DNA of 64,000 nt. Origin: Panonychus citri. Its lineage: Eukaryota > Arthropoda > Arachnida > Trombidiformes > Tetranychidae. Location of the stretch: the NCBI RefSeq assembly GCF_014898815.1, contig NW_026515528.1:397991-461990 (forward strand), written 5' to 3'. Shown here one piece after another: positions 46,601 to 59,891 of this stretch. The notes beneath the pieces were generated by a model. It worked only from the letters and a program-made list of their open reading frames with translations, was not told the origin of the DNA and did no database searches. The position numbers and the translations under genes were made by a program. Positions within the stretch are counted from its first letter, which is position 1, and every line of letters begins with the position of its first letter.

Positions 46601-48610
46601 GTCGAGGTCCAGGAGCAAAGACAAGGGGCCAAAGAGGGTCAAAGAAGAGGAAAAAGGAGAGAGTGAGAGAGCCAAAGATCAGTTGGGAGTCGCGTGGCAT
46701 CAAATCCCTTAAATAATAATAATGATACAATCAATAATAATAATTACTAATAACAATAATATCCATAACTGTTAACCTTTGTTAATCCCTCAGCTTACCG
46801 TATGTCAACTTTTGGTGTCCCACTAAAGCCTTTTACCTGGTCATACTTGAGTTAACCTCTCCCTCTCTCTCTCTCTCATTTAATTATTATCATTATTATT
46901 ATCATTTTCTTATTGTTTCTCTGCTTTATCATCATCATCATCATCATCTTGATTCTTCCCTCTGATTCCTTATTAACAACAGCAACTTGTAAACCAACCA
47001 AACGTAACTTGGAGGCCACATGTTGATTGGAGTCACAAAGGTAATGATAATAGTACACAGACACGAGACACACTTTGCTTTAACCTCTCCTACCTCTTCC
47101 TCCTCCTCTTACCTTCAACCTACGGCCTTTCACCCTACCCCTCACCTCTGCCCTCGAAAATATATCAACAATGTTTTTCAAGGTTCCATTATTTTTGCTT
47201 TACTGTAATTGTAACTGTAATTTTTTCCCCTTAGATTGTATTTCCAGTCTTTCTGCTGTTACCTTTGGATAAATTGTTAATCATCCAAATTATCTACTGA
47301 TTTAATTTCAATTGCGATTCAATTGTTAATCCACAATAATCGCATCCTAGTATTACACTTTTTTGTCTTCGATTGATTTCCAATCATTCTTGATTTTAAT
47401 TTCTTTTTTTATCATCTTTTTGATTGATCCTATTGCCTTTAGATTATGTCGATCCAAAGATGACAATTTGACTCGTAACCAATTCAATGAACATTGTTAA
47501 TTGTTAACAATTAAATTTAAATATTGTACATGAATTGTATTTGTCTTTACCTTGATTATTTAATATCAACAAGTGACTGTTGATTACAATTAAACATGTA
47601 ACAGTTTCATCAATATAAAAATGGTTAGAAAACTTAATTTAATAATTGAAAATCTAACATCTAATTTAACTTTTTTAACTCTTAATAGCAATGATGATCA
47701 ATATAAATGAGATCTATACACTTGATCATTATCATTGTTTAATTCATGATCATGATTACATGGTTAAAATTAACAATTAAGTCCAAGAAAACGTGTAATT
47801 AACATTGAGAAAGTAAATGATTTCCAATGATGATTCAAATTAACTCACTAAAAGTAATACAAGTAACCAATTGTTTTCCAATGCAATAGTGGTAATATTA
47901 ATTACAATCAACAATAACAACAATTTACCAGAGAGACAATTAGTTGTTTGTATATGTGTGGTGATTAGTTAATCACCAAAGGTTCAATAGATTCAATAAC
48001 TTTGATAAGTTTACCTTTTGTTTAATCAGTAGTTTTGTTGTATTATTATCGTTACCTTAATGTCATCAATTAGTTTCTTTGTTAATTTACAATTAGCCAG
48101 GTAAATTTGATTAAAGGTAAAGAGACAATGTTAATAATGATTAATTCAGTAGATTGATCAGAATTGATTCTGATTGGGTGAATTTGGAATACAAAGTTAA
48201 TCAGGAACAGAAACATTGGTAACGCCTTTTGTCAATATAAACTCACATAGGATGAGAAACTTTATCCAATCAACAATTAGTTTCCAAAAATACGCATGGG
48301 CAACAATCAAGACAATGCTTTTCATCATCATCATCTTATCCTTATCATCCTCATCTTTAGCATCCTCAGGTATCCTCATCATCATCATTGTCCATAAATT
48401 ATTATTATTTTATATTTGAATTGAAAAGTTTTCAGATGAAGTTTTTATTTTCCCAAAAGAATCAAAAATTGGATAAGAAAAATATTAATTGTAATCTTTT
48501 CAAGTGATTAATTGTGATTCTGATTAGTTAATTGTATCTTTAATCATTGTGATTCTCATTAGCTTAACTTTGCTGCTTAATTATTGTTCACAACAATCAA
48601 CCAATTAAAC
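43697..48610. other. intergenic DNA upstream of senseless and of the neuropeptide-like gene
   Basis: AT-rich with no convincing gene. At 46,560-46,860 a GC-richer patch contains purine-rich (AGGAGCAAAGACAAGGGG) then pyrimidine-rich (CTCTCTCTCT) tracts, perhaps a regulatory region or untranslated first exon. Small frames at 46876-47208 and 48197-48419 lie on both strands in simple-sequence DNA and are not credible genes. Confidence 0.5.
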
Positions 48611-51600
48611 ATGAATATTAATAAGAGACCAAGTGATTATCAACCGATTGTTATAAAAGGTAAGTTGATTTAATTTGATTCTAATTTTGATTGTGATGCT
48701 GGAAAATCATATAATTTGATCTGATTTAATTTGGTTAAAAGTTTTTCTTCATCGGAATTGATTTACTTAATCATGATTAACTGATAGCATTTATATTTAT
48801 ATTTTCCTATCATCAACTGAATCAAATTTAATTCAATTCAATTCAATTCAATTGAAATTTTGTGTTTTTTTTTCTCGGACAAACAAAAAAAAAGTTGTAA
48901 TTTGATTCAATGAATTTGATATTAATATTTAATCATTGTTAATATAAATTGTTACTGGGTTTTCATTGTATATAGATTGAAAATCAGTTGATTAACTTGA
49001 ATCAAATTGTTAAATTTAAGTTTTTAATTAAATTGGATGTTTACTTTTCTTAATTTCATATTCATTTTGATTCAAAGTTTATCTCAAAGTTTATTCAGCT
49101 CAATGGTGTAAATAACATTTAACTTAGAAACATGAGAGCAATCAACTTAATTAAACTACAATAGACAACAATTAATCAATCATTTATCATCATTCACATT
49201 AATCATATACTTTCCATGCTTTTCAATTATCACAACTAAATTAACAACTGAACAGTTTTAATTGTTACACTCATCAAAGTTTACACCTTAGGTTATTGAT
49301 CCTCATTTGATTGTTGATTTAGTTTGATTACAAAAAGGTTTTAAATCAAATAGTTAAGCAAATTGTAACAATCACAAGCAACAATTTGACAAACCATATA
49401 AGTATTAAGTTAATTTTAGTTAATTATAAATTCAAAACAATTAAAAAGAGTAAAATATTTACAAAGAAAACGTTAGGATCATTGATCTAATTTTCTAGTT
49501 TCCTGATTTAATTGTTTATCTATTAGAAGATGATTAATTAATCTGATTGATTGAACAATTGATTTAACAATTAGCACAAGTAAATCCAGGGCAACTCAAT
49601 GAGTCTTGATTAATTAAATCAAATGATTTAATTGAGAATTGAAGGTAAAACGACAAAAGAGAAAAACAAATTTTTCGAAAAACAAAAAGTTCCAATCAGT
49701 TCAATGTAACTTATATGAATCAATGTTCATTGACAGGGGGAAACAAAGTAAATGAACATGATGATTACAAGCTAATTGTTGAATATAATATTTACTCAGG
49801 CTATTAATTGGATAATAATAATGATAGTAATTTTTTACCTTCTCTCTCATTAATATTATCAGGTTATAATAATGAATCTGGGTTAAGTAAATTGAAATGC
49901 TCATCACCATCAACCTCATGTTCATTGATCTTATCTGATGAAGATGATGATGAAATTTACATCAATGAGACAACCAAAGATGCTAATTGGTTTGATTGTA
50001 AACAAACAGTTACTAATTCATCATCAACCTCAACAACACCACAAACAACAACATCATCAGTAACAACAACAACAACAACAACAACAGCCTTGGTTAAATC
50101 TTCAAATCTTTTGTACAGTTCACTTTATCCTACCTCATCTTCATCATCATCATCATCATCATCAACCTCCTCCTCTCATCTAACATATGGTTTACCTGTA
50201 AATCTAAATGATAATAATAACAATAATAAGGCTTCACCTGTAATCAGCACGCGGCACGCGCGACCAGATCATCATCATCATCATCATCATTTATCATCAT
50301 CTTCACCATTATCAATCTTTGATCAACATACTGTTAATAGCTTACAATCAACATCATCAACCACAAAAAGTACAATAACATCACCGAGAACAATTAATAG
50401 CATCACTACTTCAAATGATTTAATTGCACTAAAAGTCACTGACAATTTATTATCAGCACAATTTGAATTTAATAACAAATTAAATTGTGGAAAGTCATCA
50501 ATCCAACCACCACAACCTCCACCACTTCACAAACTACCACCGCCATCAATTGATAATCTACCATTTAAATCATCACCAGGTGAGTTAATTAGTTATCTAC
50601 CACCCACAATTAACTAATTACTGTTTTACCAATCGACTCTTTTTGATTGTAAATCCCAACATATACAATTAAACTGTTTGTTAGTTAATCATCATCAACA
50701 ATATTGCACAATTATCATTATCAACTGCTGGGAGGGTAAATTGTTATCCCAACTAATAATAACAATTTAATTCAATCTTTGATTAACTTAATCATTTACC
50801 AAGTTACATACTCTCCCTTTTAACTAATGATAACCTTCAAGGTTAATTGTTAAAGGTTACAATTAAGGTTGAACAATCAGTGATCCGTAAAGTCAGTATT
50901 GTTATCATTAAATTGAATTAATATTTATTAATGTGAAGTTAATTGTCTAATCTGAAAATTAAACTAATCAAAATATCACATTTTCCTATAATATACTTAT
51001 TGATTTAATGTCTTGACAATTAAGTGATCAACAAGTTAATTAATCTTTAGCTAAGACAATTAACTAGCCAAATGAAAACAATGACAATAAAAAACAATTT
51101 ACTAACCAAGGTAACTAATTAGTATCATTCATTTTGTTTTTAATCATCACAACAATTAACTAGAGTTGAATTTTTATTCTCATGTGATTAAGTGATATTC
51201 TTATTTAATTGTGACAATTAATTAATTGCAAATGTTTTCAACTAGCAAGTTGTTTTTTTTTATTTACAGAAATCAATTAATTGTTACCAAAAAAATGATG
51301 AATTAATATCAATGATGATGACAATGAACTCCAAATATTAGGAAACAATTAGTTTAATTGACAACTTATTATGATGTTAATTGTTGGCTCCAATAATTAA
51401 CCATAATTGACAGTTAATTAAGTGACAATAGTTAATAAGATTGTGAACCAGGAATACAATTAATTAATATATATCTTTTTTTTGGTAACAATTAAGCTTG
51501 AAGGTTGATAACATTGTACATTATTTTTGAAAAATAGTTTAATTGTTTTAATTAATTAACTTTGCACAATCAATATGCCGATAATGTTAATCATCTTCCT

Positions 51601-53335
51601 GATTATTTGTGATAATTTATGATTAGTATTTAATTTTGTATCGGATTAAGTTGACTGATTTGAAGCCTTGGAAGACAATTTAATATCACCTGTCATTGAT
51701 TATGATTAACTTTCCAATAATCAATTGATTAATTTGGTTGACTGATTAGCTCGTGGTAACTCGTGGTAGCAATTTAATCTTGAAAATTGATATCTGATGG
51801 AAATATTAATCAAATTAATTGTAAGGATTCAATATTTTAAATAATACAAAACCAGAATTCAATATTTACAGTTAATTGTTATAAACAATTAACTTTGTTT
51901 AGTATATTGATTTACAATTAATGTTTGATTTTTGTTTGATTTGGTGTTTTTTGCTGATTGTTTGATGACAATTGATGTTTATCAATCGTCTTTCATTATC
52001 TAACAATCAACTTAATCATTTGATAAAGGTGATTAAATATAAACAATTAACGTGAGGAAGTAAAAATGATTATATTTGAACGGTAACAATTTAAGTTAAT
52101 CAAAAGATTCAATGTAACTTCAATCAATTGATATTGTGGTTCGATGACTTTTCAATGGAAAGTTCAACGAATATTTAATTGTTCTCAATGATGATGTGAC
52201 AATTAACTTTAATTAGTTATTTACTTTTCTATCAAAAAAAAAACAAATTGATTGAATTTCGATAAATTTTGTGAATATAAATAATTAATTTTCTTTTCAT
52301 TTCTCTTGATTCAATTTAGATTCATTTCCATTGCACTTTGAAGGTAAATCATTGATTCCAATCTATCATCCGATTCACAGATCATTACTTGATTATCACA
52401 ATCAACAGACAATCAAATTAAAAGCTCTTAATTGTTACTATTCAAATTGTTCGAGTCCACAATCAATTCGTAACGAGAACACAGTTCCCAATGGGGTAAC
52501 ACTACCAATTAAAGTATCCGATTATTCAATAGCAAAACTTTTAGATTTACAATCAACATCTAATCCAGATGAACCTCTTAATCTAACAATTAAGTCAAAC
52601 AAAAATTCACCATCATCCTCATCACTATCACCTCCAATATCTTGCTCATTATCATCATCTTTATCTCCATCATCATCATCTTTAATTACTCCTCCACCAA
52701 CATCACTAAAACAACACAATCAAAAGCCAACATCAACCAAAGTTAATACAATCACATCACCAACAATTTCAACAACAATTAGTCTACCTCAAGGTTTCCA
52801 TTATCCTGATGGACATTTTTATCATCAAGAAGCTCACTTATCATCATCATCTTCATCCTCATCATCAAATCATCATCATCACCATCTTCATATCAACAAC
52901 AACAATAATAATAACGGTAAACTCAATGGAGACAATAACAGTTATCAAACAATCATTTCATCGTCAAGTAAAGTGATTAATTCAGATGGGAGACACTTCA
53001 AATGTAATCAATGTAATAAATTGTTCAAAAGATCATCAACTCTATCAACTCACCTACTAATCCATTCAAATACGAGGCCTTTCCCGTGTCCGTATTGTGG
53101 TAAACGATTTCATCAAAAATCGGACATGAAGAAACACACATACACACATACCGGGGAAAAGCCTCATAAATGTGCCGTTTGCGGTAAATCATTTAGTCAA
53201 TCGTCAAATTTAATCACTCACACGAGGAAACACACTGGTTATAAGCCGTTCACGTGCGATTCTTGTCCCAAAGCTTTCCAACGGAAAGTTGATCTCCGTC
53301 GTCATCGGGAAACTCAACATCATTTCAAGGGCTAA
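48611..53335 (+). CDS. sens: Senseless/GFI1-family zinc-finger transcription factor, three exons
   Basis: Exons 48611-48659, 49863-50579 and 52320-53335. Donors AAAG|GTAAGT and CCAG|GTGAGT, acceptors ATTATCAG and CAATTTAG; both junctions are phase 1, giving 593 residues. The four C-terminal C2H2 fingers (about residues 482-590) have linkers and recognition helices of the GFI1/Senseless family: KRSSTLSTHL, HQKSDMKKH, SQSSNLITH and QRKVDLRRH, with TGEKPHKC between fingers 2 and 3. This family binds AATC-containing sites and promotes sensory organ precursor fate in the peripheral nervous system. The N-terminal two thirds are low-complexity Ser, Thr, Asn and His runs with an acidic patch (SDEDDDE). 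The first exon encodes 16 residues (MNINKRPSDY...) and has no vertebrate SNAG repressor motif, as in fly Senseless. Large introns of 1.2 and 1.7 kb may hold enhancers. Confidence 0.9.
48660..49862 (+). other. senseless intron 1
   Basis: 1.2 kb AT-rich intron. The acceptor has a strong pyrimidine tract (TTTTTTACCTTCTCTCTC). It contains an ATTCA pentamer run near 48830-48855. No nested gene was seen. Confidence 0.7.
50580..52319 (+). other. senseless intron 2
   Basis: 1.7 kb AT-rich intron. No nested gene was seen. Confidence 0.7.
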
Positions 53336-54411
53336 TCAACTAATCTCTCTCTCTCTCTTTTTTAATCTAGTTAATCCCAATACTATTTAATCCAAGCCAA
53401 AGTTTCCATAACTATATAATATCATGTTCGTAATACAATTGTTATATTAAACATAAAAATTAAGAATCAAGTCTAATGGGAAAAACAATCAACAATCTAT
53501 GTTCATTCAATCAGAACACTAGTTAATCAACAATAATCATAATTCTGTGTGTAAATCAGTCAACCAGTTAGGAAAAAAGTTATTATCATCAATATAATCA
53601 AATCTTTGATTCAATTTTAACAATATCAAAAATAATAATAATAAAATCCTATGTGTGTGTATGTGTGACAATCTCAAGTTAAATTACATTATATTAATTG
53701 TTACAAGTGAATCAGAAATCATTTAATTGTAAGTGTTGTACATTTTGTTGTTGATTTTTGTTGTTTGTTAATTTTGCTTTTCTTGCTTTAGGTTCACATA
53801 ATTAGCAAACAATTAACAATCAGCTTTTCACCTGTTCATGATGTAAACTTTGATGATTAGAAGACCAAGAGAGATGATTAATATAAAATGAATCAATTGT
53901 AAAATCATTAAATGTAATGATTTAGATTGAGATGATATCAATAGATTCACTTAATTACAATTTTGAGGGTCAAAAGTTGTAAAAGGAAAACCAAATCCAA
54001 ATTTGTTTACATTTTTTTTTCGTTATTACAATTGTGTATTAACGGAAGTTAATTGGCCTTAAATTGGACTGAATATATTTATATAATGTATCTTCCCTCT
54101 CCGTCAGAATAACAATTAAATTGTTAGATATTTATACTATAATTAGCTTCCCTCCGGTATTGTTGTTTGATCAGCCTCTTAATTTTATGTCATTAAATAT
54201 TGTATCTCCTTTGTTGATCAGATTTTTATGATATAATATAATATATAAACCATATAAATCATTACTGATTGTTACAGGTAATGTATCAGGTATTGGGTTG
54301 ATTAGTTTACATTATGTCTTTTTCAGTTAATTAGAATTGTTTTGTTGATTTGCTTTTCACTGGCAAAATTGCGATTCCATTTTTAATTTGTTTTCTCGAT
54401 CATTGGTAAAT
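53336..54411. other. senseless 3' UTR and convergent intergenic DNA
   Basis: An AATAAA signal occurs at about 53639. The eIF6 3' UTR comes in from the other strand. No gene was seen. Confidence 0.45.
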
Positions 54412-55252
54412 TTAAACAAGTTTCTCAATTAATGATTGTCGCATATTCTGTTGTATTAAACTGGGTCCGGCTGCTTCGTTTAGTTTAAATATGTTCTCAA
54501 TCAGTGATAATTCAGTCGCCGTTGTATCAAATCCACAGAAAGCACTCCAATCATTGACAACCATTCCGCCGCCGATAACATCGGAACCACGATTAACTGT
54601 TCCAGCGACAAGAGGTAATTGTAGGAGTGTTGATAGTTCATTCATGTGTTCAATGTTGGTCTTTGGATGTACAAGTCCACCTAATTAGAGAGAGAGAGAG
54701 AGAGAGAGAGATGAAGAGGAGGAGAAAAACAATAGATTAGACAATCGAGTTTAAATTTCCATTATGGTTTGTATATTCACCTTGATTGGAGAGAGCACAA
54801 TAACTTCCAACTAGAACTTGATCAGCAATTGTTTGTTTGAAAACTTCAACCTTTAAAGTGTCAACCAGAATTTCTTGTGTATCCTTATCAAGATCAGGGT
54901 GAACCAGAGCAACATAATCATTACAAGCGATAACATTACCAAGAGCTGAAAGTCTTTCCTCAACCCGTTGAATTTTAACAGAATCGGGAAGAGAATTTCT
55001 TAAATGTTGTAATTCTTGATCGGTTGTCGTATTAGGAACCAAAAGTCCATGTCGATTACCAACAGTTAATCTACCAACAATCCTACAACCACCAATAGAT
55101 GAATGGATTACTGGAATGATATCACTTAATTCAGCTTCAAAGATGGAATAAAAATTCTGTGACCCACCAATGGCAACCAAACAATAACTATTAGTTAATT
55201 TGGCGAAAACACCAACCTCATCATTAGATTCAAATTGAACTCTAAAAGCCAT
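54412..55252 (-). CDS. eIF6: eukaryotic translation initiation factor 6, two exons
   Basis: Exon 1 54781-55252 (ATG at 55252; an upstream in-frame ATG at 55261 is less likely because family members start MAxR). Exon 2 54412-54680. The junction splits a Gly codon (CAAG|GTGAAT donor, TAATTAG acceptor), giving 246 residues, the normal eIF6 length. Conserved blocks include QFESNDEVGVFAKLTNSYCL, NRHGLLVPN, SNQGGLVHPKT and LVAGTVNRGSDVI. eIF6 binds the 60S ribosomal subunit, stops premature joining to 40S and is needed for 60S biogenesis in nucleolus and cytoplasm. The 100-base intron has an AG/CT microsatellite (54687-54711) as its pyrimidine tract. Divergent from the RING-CH gene. Confidence 0.97.
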
Positions 55253-55746
55253 GATTAACAAAAGAGATTAAATTGAATTGAAGAACAACCAAAAAACCAA
55301 ACAAAGAGAGACAAAGAAAAAAAAACAGACACACAAAGATGAAGCAAGAGTTGAAAATCGAACAAGCGTCCAAGTGACTAAATAATCTAATTAAATGGTC
55401 ACAACAATTAAGAAAATGGAAGAGCAATCAATCAAAACAATTCAGAGAGAAAAACAAATTAACCAAATATTTACATGCTTCTTATGAGAACACGTGACTA
55501 GTAGTGAGAATAGCAAATTCTTTTGCTATTTTAACAGCAGCGAAAGCGAAACAATAAAAATTGTTAATCTTTTGTTGTCTCCACAATTAAAGGATAATTA
55601 AAGTATCATTTTTAGACAACAATCTAAATTAATGTAATAGCTGATTAATTGTTCCACCATTTCGAAATTGTTTATTTTTTGCTCCATTCTAAATGTGATC
55701 ATCTTAAATTGAGTTTTGTTTTTGTTTCGTTCTTGATTTGGTAAAC
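55253..55746. promoter_or_regulatory. bidirectional promoter region between eIF6 and MARCH-type gene
   Basis: The two start codons are 494 bases apart in opposite directions, so the space must hold both 5' UTRs and promoters. No TATA box was assigned. A locally less AT-rich patch at about 55485-55560 (GCAGCGAAAGCGAAAC) is the likely core. Confidence 0.5.
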
Positions 55747-56376
55747 ATGATGGAAAATCAATCAACGGATTTGTTAGAATGTCGGATTTGTTTACAATCA
55801 GATAATTCAAAGAATTTAATTATTCCTTGTGAATGTAAGGGAAGCCAAAAATATTCTCATAAAATTTGTCTCAAACAATGGATGGATATTAAACACTCGG
55901 ATAAATGTGGAGTATGTAAACAACCCTATTCAGGTATTTTCTTTACACGGAAACCTGATCACTTTTTCCACTATTTAATTGACAATGAAGGAGCTCTAAT
56001 TGGTATTGTCATTGGTTCTTGTCTTTTCCTTTTCCTTTCTTACCTTGTCCTAATCGGTTATCTACAATTTTATACATCATATCAAGAGGTATCACAAGGA
56101 TTACGAATCATTCTACTTTTATGGACAACATTTTACGCTCTTCTATTTGGCTTTTTACTATTTGGTGCTTTAATTGCCTTGAGAAATGGTTTCAGAATTT
56201 GGTCATCAACTCATTTCATCATGGAGATGATTCAAGATGACGATGATAATAATAGTAGTAATAATAATTCGTCTTCCGGTCAAAAACAGCAAGAAAAAAT
56301 TAGCCCACCAGTTGATCTTGATACAGATAAAACTCTTCCCGTTGATCCAGTTAGTGTTGAGAAATTACCGCCATAA
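55747..56376 (+). CDS. MARCH-type RING-CH membrane E3 ubiquitin ligase
   Basis: 209 residues from ATG at 55747, no intron. The RING-CH (C4HC3) domain is at residues about 12-60: ECRICLQ, IPCECKGS, YSHKICLKQW and KCGVCKQPY supply the zinc ligands, and the Trp after the His/Cys pair is typical. Two membrane spans follow (GIVIGSCLFLFLSYLVLIGY and ILLLWTTFYALLFGFLLFG), then an acidic Asp/Asn/Ser-rich cytosolic tail. Proteins of this plan sit in endosomal, ER or plasma membranes and ubiquitinate membrane proteins for trafficking or degradation. Closest to the small MARCH2/3/8-like group by size, but the subtype is not certain. Confidence 0.9.
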   Translation: MMENQSTDLLECRICLQSDNSKNLIIPCECKGSQKYSHKICLKQWMDIKHSDKCGVCKQPYSGIFFTRKPDHFFHYLIDNEGALIGIVIGSCLFLFLSYLVLIGYLQFYTSYQEVSQGLRIILLLWTTFYALLFGFLLFGALIALRNGFRIWSSTHFIMEMIQDDDDNNSSNNNSSSGQKQQEKISPPVDLDTDKTLPVDPVSVEKLPP

Positions 56377-56694
56377 ATTGTTACCACAGGCAAAGAATTG
56401 AATCAAAATGCTCAATATCATTTCATTTATATTATTATTATTCTTGTTGTTGTTGTTGTTGTTGTTTAACTAATTGTAAAGAAAATTGTTTCTCTTTTTA
56501 AAGTCAATTAACTCATACATTGTATATAATTTATTGTTATTATATTCTCGATGTTCAATTTATATTTACAATATCAAATTGAGTGGGAGAAGCAAAAATT
56601 CATTGTGATAAAACAAATTCAAATTCGAGACAAAAAAAAGATCAACATGATTACATGAAACGTTAATTGTAATTTACATTTTTCTCCAAATTAA
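56377..56694. other. convergent 3' flanks of MARCH-type gene and NADPH oxidase
   Basis: It contains a GTT trinucleotide run at about 56445-56466. No gene was seen. Confidence 0.4.
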
Positions 56695-59600
56695 TTAAGA
56701 GAAAATTTCTTTGTGGAAATTGAAACCATATTGATTACAAAGGTTATGTAATTGTTTTCCCAGAACTGGAGCACCGCAGTAAAATGTTGTGACCTTACCT
56801 TTTTTCGAGACATTGATGGTATCGAACAGCTAATTATAAGAGAAGTTTTTAGTTAATTGTGGAAATTTCAAGTTAATTAGTTTACTATACTTATAATTAC
56901 CTGGTTCCAATTTGGTCTTCCGGGTTTGGTTTTTGTTCGTAATCCGGTGATCAGGTCTCTCTCTTTCTTTTCGTGCATTAATCCCAATGCCAATTGCAGG
57001 CCAAGTGCTCGGATATCGGCAGCATCCAAAGCCGATGTAATGAAAATGTGAATGTCCAAGAATCGATTTTTCGAATCAATTTCTGCTTGGGTCATTTCGA
57101 GTTGAGTTAATAGATGGACAAACCATTCCAATGACTTTTGATCTCGATTTAACCAAATAAAGTCGACCTTTTTTAACCTCATGATATCGGTCGGTACAGC
57201 GTCCGACCATGAATGCTTACATTGGGGGCAAGTGTGTTTCGATTTAGCGTATCTGAACATTATACTTTGAAGAATTGAGGCAAACGGGGTCACACCGATT
57301 CCCGTTGCGATCATAACTGCGTGTTCGGTTTTGAAAATGTGAGACGATGGTGACCCGTAAGGCCCATCAAGGCGAACTGGAAGTTCAAGTGGTGTTCGAA
57401 TCAAAGTTCCAGGTAAGTTTTTGAAACTCGAACCTTGTGAAGAAATTGATTTCATCGATTTTACCGATGAACTTTTTGAACTATTGATTGGCTTTGGTGT
57501 TGAACTCAAGACAACTTTTTCGCCGGTAATCATTGATGTGACCTCTAAAGCGTCGATTCGATCATTGTCCTTAAAAGCATAAAATCGAGCCTCGTCATCG
57601 TCATCGCAACACCGACCAATTGGTCGGGTAAATTGAATCACTTGGAAACTGGTTGAAGCATTAGCACTAACTATGGATCCTAATCGATCTGTAAGATCTT
57701 GAATAACTTGTCGATAGCTTGATAACTGTTCTCGATTCGTTGGTGAACGAACTTTTCCTCGACGAATCATAAACGGAGTCTCTGTAATCTCATTAGAACT
57801 CATTGATGATTGAGATGCAATCGATTTGGGTGTAGGTGGAATCGAAACCGCTAAATCTGGACATTTGACATTCACCGATGGTTTTTTAATCGAAGATAAT
57901 CCGGCCTCTTCTTGTTCCAAGAGTAATGAATGCAATCGATTTGTCCATTCGCCGACAGAGCGAATATGAAGGAATATAACATCGGGCATTTCTGGAGCAC
58001 TACTAATGGTGAACGGATGCCATTCCCATGAAGAGATCTTTGGTATCTGAATATAGACCCAATCGCCAGGATGATAATCGAAATGTTTAGGTCGACGAAT
58101 AGCTAAATGACTAACTTTCGAAGGTAAAATTCGACATCTAACAATATAACTATTCCCAGAATCGCCCATCATACTCGAGAAATAATGAACCTTCTCGATA
58201 ATGAAACAAATTCCAGGAACAGTTAACCAGATCCAGAATTTGGGTCCATGAAGAAGTAGAACTGACCAAAAGACGATGTAGAACAAATGGAAATAAGCGA
58301 ATATCTAAAAAGAAAATACGATCTTTAGATTGGTTCTAAATGTTTTCTTCTTTAGCGATAAATTCATACCTCGAAATGTCCAGATTTTCTGACAAAGGGA
58401 AGCGAGGAAAGAACAAGAATAAACAAAGAACCCAAACAAACCCATCCAGTTATATTCGCAGCACCAAAGAAGAAGGTAAAATATTCTGGATGAGCGCTAA
58501 AAATCATTCGCACATAAGGTTGTCCAGTTTCGGCGGAGATTAGAGCTAAAAGTAAAACTCGAACAGATTAGAAAACCATTGAGCGAATTGCGATCAATCA
58601 AACTTACCATAATTACCGAGATGAGCGAATGTGTGAAGAAGAGCGAAAAATGTAATAATATAACCACAGAATTTATGGTATTTAATATTCTTATCGAGTG
58701 GTAGGTACGATGCAAAGCCCAAAATACGAAGTCGAGTTATACTTCGTCGTAAAATGAACAACATTATGAGAGCACAATTAAAGTTAAGAAGCATTCCTAA
58801 TATAAAATAGGAAGAGAATAGAAATTAATGTTTACACCTAATTGTTGATAACAATTAAGCCAAAATTCAATGGGCACTCTGATTACCTGCACCTCTTGCG
58901 ATTGTAATAAAAGGGTTCGACTTTTGTACCGTGAAATAAGCGATTCGCCAAAAGAAAAGTCCAGCGCTGAATAAAACGTAAATGGTCAAGGTGATGACAC
59001 TTAGAGCGTTGTTTCTAATGTACTCAATTTGCCACAGGGACACTTTCTTAGTCGATTTTGTCGTGAATTCGGCTGGACTTAGTAACATCCATCGTTCAAA
59101 TGATCGGCACATACATTCAACTAAAGCCTCGTAACGATTAAGAAGTGATCTGAATTCGACGAAGTCAATTGTTTGCGAATTGTCCTGGTCAGCTTCTTCC
59201 ATAAAGGTTGCGGTCAACTGGTCAATCTCATCTTCGGTAAATTGTAGACCATTTTCTGCCATACAAGCTCGTAGTAAACATCCAACCTCGTCGAAGGACA
59301 ATGTACCATCGTCTGAAAATATTCGAGGGGAAAAAATTCGAAAAGAAAAATGTAAACAGTTTTAAAATCGGTAACAATTTACTAACCATTAAAATCGTAG
59401 ATTTCAAAGAGACATTTTAATTTGATTGCATCTTCGCTCTTTGCTAATTTGACAATCTTCTTAACGAGTCTCTCCTGTTCAATTGTAGTCTTGTTCTTGG
59501 TGACTAGTCGGAAAAATTTCCTCGGGAATTCGGGCTGAAAAAGGATCAAACAATTAGGAAATCCAAGCAAATCGAGAAATTAACTAATTGTTGTTGGTTA

Positions 59601-59891
59601 ATCACTCACATTCTTAGAGGGTAAGACGTTGATAAACAATTCCTCGGTAACTGGATTATCTTTACAAATTAATTTTAATTTCTGTCTCAAAGCGGGAACA
59701 CCTTGACCTATTTTGGCTTTCAATGAACTGGACAGTTAATGATAATAATTAAGGAAGACAATTAGTTAATTGTAGGGAAGAAAAGTGTCAAATGATGAGC
59801 TGATTGTTGTTGAGATTAGAATTACAGTTGATTCAATTTGATTTACTTACGATTCTCTTGGTATTTTGGATAACACATAAAGTCCATTCAT
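56695..59891 (-). CDS. Nox: EF-hand NADPH oxidase, NOX5 type, eight exons
   Basis: Exons (minus): 59851-59891, 59610-59727, 59387-59534, 58887-59312, 58608-58796, 58370-58545, 56901-58304, 56695-56829. All junctions match in phase, giving 878 residues. The enzyme moves electrons from NADPH through FAD and two hemes across the membrane to make superoxide. EF hands: one loop (DFNDDGTLSFDE) is rebuilt exactly across the exon 3/4 junction; the next is DQDNSQTIDFVE. Membrane heme domain with His in YHKFCG, LLHTFAHLG, FHLF and LLLHG. FAD site HPFTISSAPE, NADPH sites GPYG and GIGVTPFASI. The C-terminal exon has FYCGAPVLGKQL, typical of NOX enzymes. A long Ser-rich insert in exon 7 separates FAD and NADPH lobes. 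EF hands imply activation by calcium. The start may also come from exon 1a. Confidence 0.93.

Noticed and set aside
46876..47208. Small frames on both strands
   Set aside because: Driven by CAT/ATG simple repeats and CT tracts.
49808..49862. Open frame from a TTG as the senseless N-terminus
   Set aside because: No ATG, an in-frame stop just upstream, and a strong acceptor at 49862 that fits exon 1 in phase.
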